The notes beneath the pieces were generated by a model that saw only the letters and a list, made by a program, of their open reading frames with translations, did not search any database and was not told where the DNA came from. A stretch of 64,000 nt of DNA. Origin: Oleispirillum sp963678075 (GTDB lineage: Bacteria; Pseudomonadota; Alphaproteobacteria; Rhodospirillales; Rhodospirillaceae). The translations under genes and the position numbers were made by a program. Of the stretch, positions 35,370 through 42,480 are shown one piece after another (the first letter of the stretch is position 1; each line of letters begins with the position of its first letter). The DNA lies in contig CAXXPK010000004.1 of NCBI GenBank assembly GCA_963678075.2, positions 1-64,000 on the forward strand. Reading direction: 5' to 3'.

Positions 35370-35380
35370 TGGTTGGGCCA
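35370..35380. promoter_or_regulatory. Putative FCD-GntR operator, distal copy
   Basis: TGGTTGGGCCA differs from the proximal copy at one position and has the same TGG-N5-CCA spacing. It lies just before the stop codon of the PAS-PAS-GAF gene, 126 bases from the proximal copy, at the far end of the intergenic region that must hold the regulator promoter. Confidence 0.45.
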
Positions 35381-35381
35381 G

Positions 35382-36674
35382 TTAAGACGTGCCGTCCAGG
35401 GATGTTCTTGGAAGGCCGGTCAATACCCGCGGCAGTTCGGCCCACAGGCTGGCGGCCAGTCCCGCGTAGGGGGTGATGGCGTCCTCGGAAAAGGCATGCG
35501 GCGAGGTCGAACAAAAGATCACGACCTCACGCAGGATGCCATCGATGAAGAACGGTAGCGCCAGGTAGGAGCGGATGCCCTTCGGGATGAACAACGCCCA
35601 GTCGATCGGCTTGATGCTTTTCGCGGTATCCTCGACGATGATGTGGTCCAGATCGAACAGCACCATGTTTTCGGCGATCGATCCCGTATAGGGGTGGGTG
35701 TCGTTGTCGTGGACCGATTCGAAGGGGGCGCCGATGCCGGTGACCGCGACTCGACCCTCGCCAATGAAGATCTGGGACAGCATCACCGCGTCAACGCGGC
35801 CGTTTGGCGGCGGATTGTCCAGCAGGACCCGCAGAAGGCCACGAACGTCCCGCGCCCGTGACAGTGCGGCGGCCACCTCTGGCGCGGGAGAGGCTACCCG
35901 CGTGCGGTCGGCGTCCTTGGCGGGTTGGCGCGGGTTCATTGAGAACCACAGCAGGCTGTGACCGTCGCGGTCATAGGCGCGCACCCGGCTCATGCAGACC
36001 ACCGGGCGATTCTCGGCGTCGTGGATGGTCAACAGGCCGTTCCAGATTCGGGTGAACAGCAGGCGTTCGTAGATATCGCGAAGATAGGCGTCGGAGTTGC
36101 CGGAAAACAGGGTTTCCAGGGCATCCCCACCATCCTCTGTTTTTGTACCGAAGGCGCCGCGCGCCGCGGCGTTGGCGGCGCAGACCCGGCGGCTGGCGGT
36201 GTCCACCATGAACACCGGGTTGTCGAACAGATCGATATGTTCGGCCAGCCCGGTCTGGGTGCCGCGTTGCAGGATGCCGTTGGCCAGTCCGGTGCAATCG
36301 GCCAAAAGCCCAAGATAGCAGAAGGTCATCTCCGGGTCGGGGGTGCCGAGGATGTAAAGCCAGCGCATCAGGCCGTCGCGGCCGTGCGCGCGAAAGACCT
36401 CGGACACCGGCTGACGCTGGCGCAGGCGTTCGTAAAAACGCGCGAACACGGCGCGGTCCTGGGCGGCCAGAATTGCCTCGGCGGAGGTGGCGTCCTGCAG
36501 CAGACGGGGGATGCTGTCTTCCAGTCCCGGAATTGCGTGGTCGGTCAGGAAGGTGATCTCGTTCTTCACCAGATCGGCACGCCAGACCAGCGCCGGGACC
36601 GACCCGACATCGCTGGAGAACAGTCGCAGCAGTCGGTCGTAGGGAAGCCCCCCGAAGCTCGACGTTTCGGACAT
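35382..36674 (-). CDS. Stand-alone PAS-PAS-GAF sensor protein without output domain
   Basis: A 430-residue cytosolic protein. Residues ~20-130 look like a PAS domain (VPALVWRADLVKNEITFLTD; MRWLYILGTPDPEMTFCYLGLLADCT), ~145-245 a second PAS (IDLFDNPVFMVDTASRRVCAANAAARGAFG), and ~265-420 a GAF domain (IRSYLALPFFIDGILREVVIFCSTSPHAFSEDAI). No kinase, cyclase, phosphodiesterase or DNA-binding domain follows, so it must act through a partner. The start MSETSSFGGLPYDR at 36674 is chosen over an upstream in-frame start at 36737 because the extra residues look non-coding. It is upstream of the GntR regulator on the same strand. An IS element begins 76 bases before its start and may have separated it from its promoter. 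Confidence 0.75.
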   Translation of the reverse strand: MSETSSFGGLPYDRLLRLFSSDVGSVPALVWRADLVKNEITFLTDHAIPGLEDSIPRLLQDATSAEAILAAQDRAVFARFYERLRQRQPVSEVFRAHGRDGLMRWLYILGTPDPEMTFCYLGLLADCTGLANGILQRGTQTGLAEHIDLFDNPVFMVDTASRRVCAANAAARGAFGTKTEDGGDALETLFSGNSDAYLRDIYERLLFTRIWNGLLTIHDAENRPVVCMSRVRAYDRDGHSLLWFSMNPRQPAKDADRTRVASPAPEVAAALSRARDVRGLLRVLLDNPPPNGRVDAVMLSQIFIGEGRVAVTGIGAPFESVHDNDTHPYTGSIAENMVLFDLDHIIVEDTAKSIKPIDWALFIPKGIRSYLALPFFIDGILREVVIFCSTSPHAFSEDAITPYAGLAASLWAELPRVLTGLPRTSLDGTS

Positions 36675-36749
36675 GGAGGGCCTTTCGGGCTGATGGGAAT
36701 AAAAGGAAAGTCTTCCCCGCGCATGGCCGGTTGTCAAGGCGGGGGCCCA

Positions 36750-37595
36750 GGCTCAGGACTCATTAAGGTTCGATCCAGAAAAGGAGGAGTACCGCGATGA
36801 TGACGGCGGCAAAGAAGATATCCGCGCATTGGTCATATCGGGTGTGGATACGCCGCCAATCCTTGAGGCGAGCGAAGAGGTTCTCGATCCTATGACGCTG
36901 GCGATAGAGGGTTTTGTCGTAAGCGTACTGGGTTTTGCGATGACGCATTGGCGGGATGCATGTAGCGATCCCTCGCTGTGTCAAAGCCTCTCGAAGGGGA
37001 TCACCGTCATAGCCCTTGTCGGCGATCAGGACGTTGGCCTTGGGAAATAGGTCGAGCAACAGCATCGCGCCTTTGTAATCGCTCATTTACCCCTCGCTGA
37101 GCAGCAGGATGAGGGGCCTTCCTTGTTCGTCGCAAATCGCATGAAGCTTGGAGTTCAGCCCGCCTTTTGTGCGTCCGATACATCGGGGAAGAGCCCCTTT
37201 TTATAGAGGCTCGCGGCGGTCCGATGAGCTTTCAGGTGGGTTGCATCGATCATCAACCGGTCTGGAGGGCCAGCCTCTCCCGTCAAGGCCGCGAAGATCC
37301 GGCTGAACACCCCAAGTCGGCTCCAGCAAACGAAACGATTATAGAGGGTTTTGTGGGGGCCATAGACGGGTGGTGCATCTCGCCACCGTAAGCCGTTGCG
37401 GATCACATGAACGATGCCGCTGATCACTCGCCGATCATCAACCCGCGGCACGCCATGCGATAGCGGGAAATGCGGCTCGATCTTCGCCAACTGCCTCTCT
37501 GACAACCAAAACAGATCACTCATGGATGGGGTCCTCCCTTCCATGAGTGAATCAGCTGCCGATCTGTCCGGCAATAATTTAATGGGTCCTGAGCC
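36750..37595 (-). mobile_element. IS5-family (IS427-like) insertion sequence, inactive
   Basis: The element is about 846 bp. Terminal inverted repeats of 17 bp with one mismatch bound it: GGCTCAGGACTCATTAA at 36750 and, on the opposite strand at the right end, GGCTCAGGACCCATTAA. The transposase reads on the minus strand. I see no clean target duplication: the flanks read CCCAG on the left and CTAG or TAG on the right, which may be a decayed short duplication. The flanks carry complementary arms of an intergenic hairpin repeat. Confidence 0.9.
36763..37523 (-). pseudogene. IS5-family transposase, two-frame gene with premature stop
   Basis: The first frame, from 37523, gives MSDLFWLSERQLAKIEPHFP, the DNA-binding part, and RLMIDATHLKAHRTAASL with the first catalytic aspartate. 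It ends at a stop after VSDAQKAG. A minus-one slip on the CAAAAG run there gives GGLNSKLHAICDEQGRPLILLLSEG, as in this IS group, where programmed frameshifting is normal. A TAA at 37087-37089 then replaces the glutamine codon expected before MSDYKGAMLLLDLF. The rest (IADKGYDGDPLREAL, YRQRHRIENLFARLKDWRRI) is intact. The TAA should inactivate the transposase. Confidence 0.88.
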
Positions 37596-37597
37596 TA

Positions 37598-37646
37598 GCC
37601 CCCACACCCCCATTTGTTTTTCGCCGCGTCAGCGGCTATCGACCAC
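37598..37646. repeat. Intergenic hairpin repeat, copy C (right part)
   Basis: After the IS the sequence reads GCCCCCACACCCCCATTTG, then TTTTTCGCCGCG, AGCGGCTATCGACCA. The TTTGTTTTTCGCCGCG core is shared with copy A at 57733-57815 and the GGCTATCGACCA end with copy B at 39486-39550. The remainder of this gap to 37740 (about 95 bases) contains a GC-rich hairpin and a T run but no gene. Confidence 0.65.
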
Positions 37647-37740
37647 TACGCCGCGTGACGGTTTTATCGCGCTGCGCGCAAAAACTTTTAGGAAGGGGGT
37701 GCGCGAGGGGGCCGTGTTCCCTCGCAATGTTTTTTGTTCC

Positions 37741-38820
37741 TCAGTCGTCCCGCGCGTTGTCGAGACGCAAGGTGGCGGGGATGTAGAACATCCGGCCGAA
37801 CCAGCGCCAGCGGCCATCCGGCCCCGGCAGGGTACAGTTGAGGCGGCCGCGGGTTCCCTTGAAGGGCTTGGTCTGGCGGACCTCGACGCGGCGGCCGAGG
37901 ACCTCGGTCTTGGTTTCGCCGTCGCTGGAGGCATAGCAGCTCATGCCGCGCAGGGAGATGCCCGTGTCGGCGACGGTGAAACCGAAATAGGGCGGATTCG
38001 CGGTCAGCGTCGGGTCGGCGGGGGTCAGATCGGTGACCGGGATCGGCAGGCTGTTGATCAGCAGGCGAAAACGGTCTTCCGCGCCGTAGGTCTCGTTCAG
38101 CGCGTAGCGCGGCAGGAAAAAGCGGTGGTCGGCGGCGGTCAGTACGCCGGAATGCTGGCCGAAGGCGGCGTCATAGGTTTTTGCGGCGATCTCGAGGGTG
38201 GTGGCGTTGGCCTCGCCATAGGGATGGGCGAAGAGCTTCGGCACCGCCCCCAGCTCCGTCTGGAAGCGGGCGTTGGAGGCGGCGATCTCGGCGGTGGCGG
38301 CATCCGGCGATAGCTTGGCCATATGGGGATGGGACTTGGAATGGGCGCCGATCGCCACGCCCTCGTCCCGCAGTGAGCGGATCTGGTCCCAGGTGAGATA
38401 GCCGTGGGTGCCGCGGTCCACCGGGTCGGTGGCGACGAACAGGGTCATCGTCCAGCTCCGAGCCTTCAGGCGCGGCCAGGCGACGGTCAGGACCGAGGCA
38501 TAGGCGTCATCGACGGTGATCGCCACCGTCTTCGGCGGCGCCGGGGTTCCGGCCTTGATCGCGGCGACGATGTCGGCCAGCGGCACCACATGGAAACCGC
38601 CGTCGGCCAGGATTTGCAAATGGCGCTCGAACTGATCGACGCGGATGTTGGTGGATGGGATGCCGTTTTCGCCGAAGCGATGGTACATCAGCGCCACCGC
38701 CGCCGTGGCATCCGCCGCCGGGGCTTCGGCCAGCGCGGGCACGCCCGCGCCCAACAGAATCAGGGCGAAAACCAAGGCACACCAAGCGCGGCGCGCCGTC
38801 TGCGCGGTCTTGTCGATCAT
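37741..38820 (-). CDS. Exported polysaccharide deacetylase family protein (NodB-like)
   Basis: A 359-residue protein with a signal peptide (AWCALVFALILLGAGVPALAEAP). The NodB domain contains VALMYHRFGENGIPSTNI at its start, VAITVDDAYASVLTVA with the catalytic aspartate pair, and GAHSKSHPHMAKLS with the metal-binding histidines. A C-terminal beta-rich part of ~100 residues follows the domain (FGFTVADTGISLRGMSCYAS). It probably removes acetyl groups from a cell-wall or exopolysaccharide sugar in the periplasm. The ATG at 38820 has GGGGGA seven bases upstream. Confidence 0.88.
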   Translation of the reverse strand: MIDKTAQTARRAWCALVFALILLGAGVPALAEAPAADATAAVALMYHRFGENGIPSTNIRVDQFERHLQILADGGFHVVPLADIVAAIKAGTPAPPKTVAITVDDAYASVLTVAWPRLKARSWTMTLFVATDPVDRGTHGYLTWDQIRSLRDEGVAIGAHSKSHPHMAKLSPDAATAEIAASNARFQTELGAVPKLFAHPYGEANATTLEIAAKTYDAAFGQHSGVLTAADHRFFLPRYALNETYGAEDRFRLLINSLPIPVTDLTPADPTLTANPPYFGFTVADTGISLRGMSCYASSDGETKTEVLGRRVEVRQTKPFKGTRGRLNCTLPGPDGRWRWFGRMFYIPATLRLDNARDD

Positions 38821-38907
38821 CGTGCCGTCCCCCATATTGCGTGAGCGATCATTACCGCATCGAAATGCGCGGTCCAGGATTTCTTGAACCCGGAGCGGGA
38901 GAATACG

Positions 38908-39468
38908 ATGAATGCTCTCGACGACGCGCGGACCCATTCCCACTGGCTGGATAAACCGGTCGATCTGGATTTGGTGCGCCGCGCCATTGTCTATGCCGGA
39001 TGGGCCCCGACCGCCGCCAACAGCCAGCCGGCGCGCTATGTCCTGGTGGCGACCCCGGTGGGCAAGGCGCGGCTGAAGCCCTTCCTTGCCCCCGGCAATG
39101 TCGAAAAGACGATGGCCGCGCCGGTCACCGTGATCGGCGCGGACGATCACGCGTTTTTCGAGGCGCTGCCCCGGATGTGTCCGCGGACCGACGCGAAAAG
39201 TTGGTATGTCGGCAACGACGTTCTGATCGACGACACCGCCTTTCGCAATTCCACTCTGCAGGGCGGCTATTTCATCCTGGCGGCGCGGGCGATGGGCCTC
39301 GACTGCGGGCCGATGAGCGGGTTCGACGCCGATGGCGTGACCGCCGCGTTCTTCGCCGGAACCAAGATCCGCGCCAATTTTCTGTGCAGTCTGGGGTACG
39401 GCGGTGCCGTTTACCTGCACCCGCGCAATCCGCGCTTCGCGCCCGAGGAAGTCCGCCAGGTGGTGTGA
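38908..39468 (+). CDS. Nitroreductase family protein (RutE/malonic semialdehyde reductase-like)
   Basis: A 186-residue flavin-dependent oxidoreductase with AGWAPTAANSQPARYVLVAT, the FMN-binding start of the nitroreductase fold, and RAMGLDCGPMSGFDADGVTAAFF near the end, typical of the RutE/HadB subgroup. RutE reduces malonic semialdehyde in pyrimidine breakdown, but no other rut genes are here, so the substrate is open. The start at 38908 follows GGAGCGGGAG. It is divergent from the deacetylase. Confidence 0.88.
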   Translation: MNALDDARTHSHWLDKPVDLDLVRRAIVYAGWAPTAANSQPARYVLVATPVGKARLKPFLAPGNVEKTMAAPVTVIGADDHAFFEALPRMCPRTDAKSWYVGNDVLIDDTAFRNSTLQGGYFILAARAMGLDCGPMSGFDADGVTAAFFAGTKIRANFLCSLGYGGAVYLHPRNPRFAPEEVRQVV

Positions 39469-39485
39469 GGAAAACCAGGGAAAAC

Positions 39486-39550
39486 GGTCCAGGGGACTCG
39501 GTCCCCTGGACCCCATACCGTTCTTGCCACGTAAGTGGCTATCGACCATC
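39486..39550. repeat. Intergenic hairpin repeat, copy B
   Basis: GGTCCAGGGGAC and GTCCCCTGGACC form a near-perfect hairpin, followed by CCATACCGTTCTTGCCACG and GGCTATCGACCATCG. Copy A has the same GGTCCAGGGG...CCCCTGGACCCC hairpin; copy C shares GGCTATCGACCA. The truncated dipeptidase gene ends just beyond it. Confidence 0.7.
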
Positions 39551-39598
39551 GTCTAGAAGCGATGACGCGGTGGCGCTACGCGCGAAAAACCAGGAACG

Positions 39599-39826
39599 GG
39601 TCCACAGGATCCACTGCGCTTCCGCCGGCCGGAAGGCGTCGAAGATTCGCAGCCGCAACCGTTGCGCGGCGGCAAGGTCGCGGGCACGTTCCAGCTTGGC
39701 AAAGGCTTCCGGGTGCAGATAACATGCCGCCTGTCCATAGACTGGGGCGCCGGTGAAGTTGTTCGCGGTCGCATAGGCCAAGTCCAGGAGGACGCCGTGG
39801 GCCTCCGGCGTGATTTCGATCAGCAT
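39599..39826 (-). pseudogene. D-alanyl-D-alanine dipeptidase (DdpX/VanX-like), N-terminal fragment
   Basis: From 39826 the frame reads like the first 76 residues of a DdpX/VanX dipeptidase: LLDLAYATANNFTGAPVYGQAACYLHPEAF and LRIFDAFRPAEAQWILW. The following SxHxxGxAxD zinc motif and catalytic glutamate are absent. The frame runs into the hairpin-repeat region instead and stops at 39539. The loss removes the entire active site. Confidence 0.8.
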
Positions 39827-39870
39827 CGGTTCCCTCTCGCGATGAGCGGGCCAGCATAGGATTGGCGGGC

Positions 39871-40512
39871 ATGATGGGACAAGTCGAACTTTCGTGCGGC
39901 ACCGTCGCGGTCTTGGATACCGCCGGGACCGCCTGTCAGGCCGGGGTCTTCGTGGACGGCGCGCCGCGCGCCCTGCGCCGCGCCGACATGGTTCACGGTC
40001 AGGCAGAGGAACTGGTGCCGATGCTGCAGGCCGTCCTGGCCGAGGCCGGAGTCGGTTTCGAGGCGCTGACGGCGGTGGTGGCGACGGTGGGGCCGGGGTC
40101 GTTCACCGGCCTGCGGGTGGGGCTGGCCGCCGCCCATGGCTTGGGTCTTGCGGTCGGCTGCCCGGTGCTTGGGGCGTCGTCGCTGGCGGCGTGGGCGAAC
40201 GCCCTGCGGCGCGCGCATCCCGGTGGCGCGGTGCGCGTCGTCCTTGACAGCCGTCGTGGCGATGCCTTCGTGCAGGACTTCGCGGCCGACGGTCGGGCCC
40301 TCGGGCCGCCGACGATTCTGCCCCTGGCCGAGGCGGTGGCGGTTGTCGCGGGGGTTGCGATCGGCGGCGATCTGGTCGGCAACGACGTCGCGCCGTCGTT
40401 GGCCGATGTCTTCGCGGCGGCGTTGCCGCCGGATCATCGCCTGCCGCCGCAACCCTTGTATTTGCGTCCCGCCGATGCGGTGCCGCAGGCGGGGGCGCCG
40501 CGATGCGCCTGA
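39871..40512 (+). CDS. tsaB: tRNA threonylcarbamoyladenosine biosynthesis protein TsaB
   Basis: TsaB is the scaffold partner of TsaD in making the t6A modification of ANN-decoding tRNAs. The 213-residue protein has the ASKHA-type opening VAVLDTAGTACQAGVF, HGQAEELVPMLQAVL, and the family signature VATVGPGSFTGLRVGLAAAHGLGLAVG. The ATG at 39871 is chosen over the TTG nine bases upstream. It overlaps rimI by 10 bases. Confidence 0.93.
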   Translation: MMGQVELSCGTVAVLDTAGTACQAGVFVDGAPRALRRADMVHGQAEELVPMLQAVLAEAGVGFEALTAVVATVGPGSFTGLRVGLAAAHGLGLAVGCPVLGASSLAAWANALRRAHPGGAVRVVLDSRRGDAFVQDFAADGRALGPPTILPLAEAVAVVAGVAIGGDLVGNDVAPSLADVFAAALPPDHRLPPQPLYLRPADAVPQAGAPRCA

Positions 40513-40994
40513 TCCCGCTCGCGCCGGTTTTCGCGCCGGTGCTGGCCGCGCTGCATGCCGACTGCTTTCCCCGTCCCTGGGGGGAGGAATCCTTTCGTGA
40601 GCTTCTGTCACTGCCGGGGGGATTCGGCGCGATCGCGACGGCGGATGACGATCCCGGCGACGCGGCGGGGTTCGTATTGTGCCGCCATGCCGCCGATGAG
40701 GCGGAGATTCTGACGATCGGGGTGCGCCCGGATCGGCGCGGACGGGGCGTCGCCCGCCTTCTTCTGATGCAGACGATTGCCGAAGCCGAAGAATTGGGCG
40801 TGACGCGGATGTTCCTGGAAGTTTCGATGAACAACCGGGAAGCCCTGGGCCTCTATCGGGCGCATGAGTTTGCCCGCGTGGGAATACGCAAGAAATACTG
40901 CCTGGAGGTTATAAGCCAGAAAGAAGTGCGTGTTGATGCGTTCATCATGGCGAGGTTGTTGGGAGTAGCCGTGAACTTCCCAAAGGAACGGTGA
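40503..40994 (+). CDS. rimI: Ribosomal-protein-alanine N-acetyltransferase RimI (GNAT)
   Basis: A 163-residue GNAT enzyme with the acetyl-CoA loop VRPDRRGRGVARLLLMQTI and the RimI-typical FLEVSMNNREALGLYRAHEFARVGIRKKY. RimI acetylates the N-terminus of ribosomal protein S18 and in several bacteria is coupled to tsaB, as here. The C-terminal 25 residues (VISQKEVRVDAFIMARLLGV) are slightly longer and less usual than the ordinary YYxxxxDAxxM ending. Confidence 0.9.
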   Translation: MRLIPLAPVFAPVLAALHADCFPRPWGEESFRELLSLPGGFGAIATADDDPGDAAGFVLCRHAADEAEILTIGVRPDRRGRGVARLLLMQTIAEAEELGVTRMFLEVSMNNREALGLYRAHEFARVGIRKKYCLEVISQKEVRVDAFIMARLLGVAVNFPKER

Positions 40995-41317
40995 CGGGAC
41001 GATACTTTTTCATGTTCGCCCTGAACGAGTCCAAGGCCCGGTCTTTTGCCGTCGGGGAAGACCTTGATCGATTCTGGCCTGACCAGAGCAGCGTTTGTTG
41101 CGCAAAAGTATCCTCTTGGACCACGGTCGATGGGGTGACGACACCGTCATAAGGATCAATTTTATTGCACCGGATGGAATTCTTTGAGGTTTTCAAATCA
41201 ACCCACAGGGTTGACCGCTTAAACGGCGGGTCTTTTATTGTCTGCGATTTTAGTATTGATAATGCTTGATGGACATTTTATATTAGCACCGATCCGATGA
41301 TTAAAGGGGTTCTGTAC
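40995..41317. other. AT-richer intergenic region before mucR
   Basis: These 323 bases hold no gene I can support and are visibly richer in A/T than their surroundings. They include a perfect small hairpin TCAACCC-ACA-GGGTTGA at 41198-41214, and directly after it a bulged GC hairpin followed by TCTTTTATT, which may end the tsaB-rimI transcript. The mucR promoter must lie in the last 80 bases, which are A/T-rich. MucR regulators often bind AT-rich DNA and repress themselves, so autoregulation here is plausible. Confidence 0.5.
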
Positions 41318-41740
41318 ATGTCTGGGCAAGAGTGCAAGGAAAACCTGCTTCGTCTTACGGCACAAATCGTTGCGGCTCATGCTGGCAATAACGAAGTGTC
41401 CGTGGCGGATCTTTCGGGTTTGATCAGGAACGTCTTCTCGGCGCTGTCAAATCTGGGGGGGGCGACGACTTCCGTGGACCGTCCGTTGCCTGCTATCGCG
41501 GTCAAGAGGTCGGTCACGCCGGACTATATTATTTGTTTGGAAGACGGCAAGAAGCTGAAGATGTTGAAGCGGCATCTTAAGGCCGCCTACAACATGACCC
41601 CCGGAGAGTATCGCGAGAAATGGGGCCTGTCGGCCGATTATCCGATGGTCGCGCCGAACTATGCGCGCCACCGTTCCACCCTTGCCAAGAAGATTGGCTT
41701 GGGAACCCGCGCGCGGCGGGGCCGGGGCGCGGCGGAATAG
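41318..41740 (+). CDS. MucR/Ros-family transcriptional regulator
   Basis: A 140-residue protein with the family core YIICLEDGKKLKMLKRHLKAAYNMTPGEYREKWGLSADYPMVAPNYA and a basic tail. The classical Ros zinc finger is only partly present: one cysteine and one histidine (KRHL) are kept, while the second cysteine position is aspartate (CLED) and the second histidine is missing. Some MucR/Ml proteins are known to fold without zinc. MucR proteins control exopolysaccharide, motility and cell-cycle genes. The ATG at 41318 has AAAGGGG eight bases upstream. Confidence 0.9.
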   Translation: MSGQECKENLLRLTAQIVAAHAGNNEVSVADLSGLIRNVFSALSNLGGATTSVDRPLPAIAVKRSVTPDYIICLEDGKKLKMLKRHLKAAYNMTPGEYREKWGLSADYPMVAPNYARHRSTLAKKIGLGTRARRGRGAAE

Positions 41741-41935
41741 GCGTCTCGGCGGGCTTTCACCAAAGCTTCATTGTTTCCGACGGCGGGCTGTCCCTGCAGT
41801 CCGCCGTTGCGCATTTTGGCGCGGCCTTGCAGAATGTCCGGCGCGCCCTGGCGGCGTGTCGCCCGCATGGCTTTTCATTTTCGTGAATTGGGACTACTGT
41901 CGCGGGCGGGGGCAAACAGGATTTGATGGCAGGAC

Positions 41936-42385
41936 ATGACATCCCGGATTGAGCAGCGTTGCCTGGAGCTTGGGCTGAAGATGACCGGCCAACGTCGGGT
42001 CATCGCGCAGGTCCTCTCTGACTCCGATGATCATCCCGATGTCGAGGGTGTGTACCGTCGCGCTTCCACGATCGATCCGCGCATCAGCATCGCCACAGTG
42101 TACCGCACGGTTCGTTTGTTCGAGGAAGAAAAGATCCTCGATCGTTTGGACTTCGGCGACGGGCGGGCGCGCTACGAGGAAATGTCCGACGATCACCACG
42201 ACCATCTGATCGATATCGCCAGCGGCCATGTCATCGAGTTCCACTGCAAGGAAATTGAGGACTTGCAGCGCAGGATCGCGCGCGAGCACGGCTATCGTCT
42301 GGTCGGTCGCCGCCTGGAACTCTATTGCAAGCCGCTGGATGGCGCGAAGAAGACCGCTCCGGCGGACGACGTCACCGAAGGCTGA
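41936..42385 (+). CDS. fur: Fur-family regulator (Fur/Mur type)
   Basis: A 149-residue metal-dependent repressor: the winged helix contains KMTGQRRVIAQVLSDSDDHPDVEGVYRRA and ISIATVYRTVRLFEE, and the metal region MSDDHHDHLIDIASGHVIEF has the HHDH cluster. C-terminal CxxC zinc motifs of E. coli Fur are absent, as usual in Alphaproteobacteria, where this group may sense manganese (Mur) as well as iron. A second Fur-family gene, irr-like, lies at the window end. Confidence 0.92.
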   Translation: MTSRIEQRCLELGLKMTGQRRVIAQVLSDSDDHPDVEGVYRRASTIDPRISIATVYRTVRLFEEEKILDRLDFGDGRARYEEMSDDHHDHLIDIASGHVIEFHCKEIEDLQRRIAREHGYRLVGRRLELYCKPLDGAKKTAPADDVTEG

Positions 42386-42480
42386 GCCAACCCCCGGCGC
42401 GAAGCCAGCCCTTCTCGCGTCCGCGCCGGAAGATCGGCCGCCGGGGGGTGTCATCCGCCGCTGTTTTGATACGGAGCAAC

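Noticed and set aside
37741..39549. 602-codon form of the polysaccharide deacetylase
   Set aside because: The upstream 240 codons are opposite the nitroreductase gene; the signal peptide follows the ATG at 38820, which has a good ribosome binding site.
40945..41196. 83-codon minus-strand frame in the gap before mucR
   Set aside because: No family, no clear ribosome binding site, and it overlaps the rimI end; treated as non-coding.
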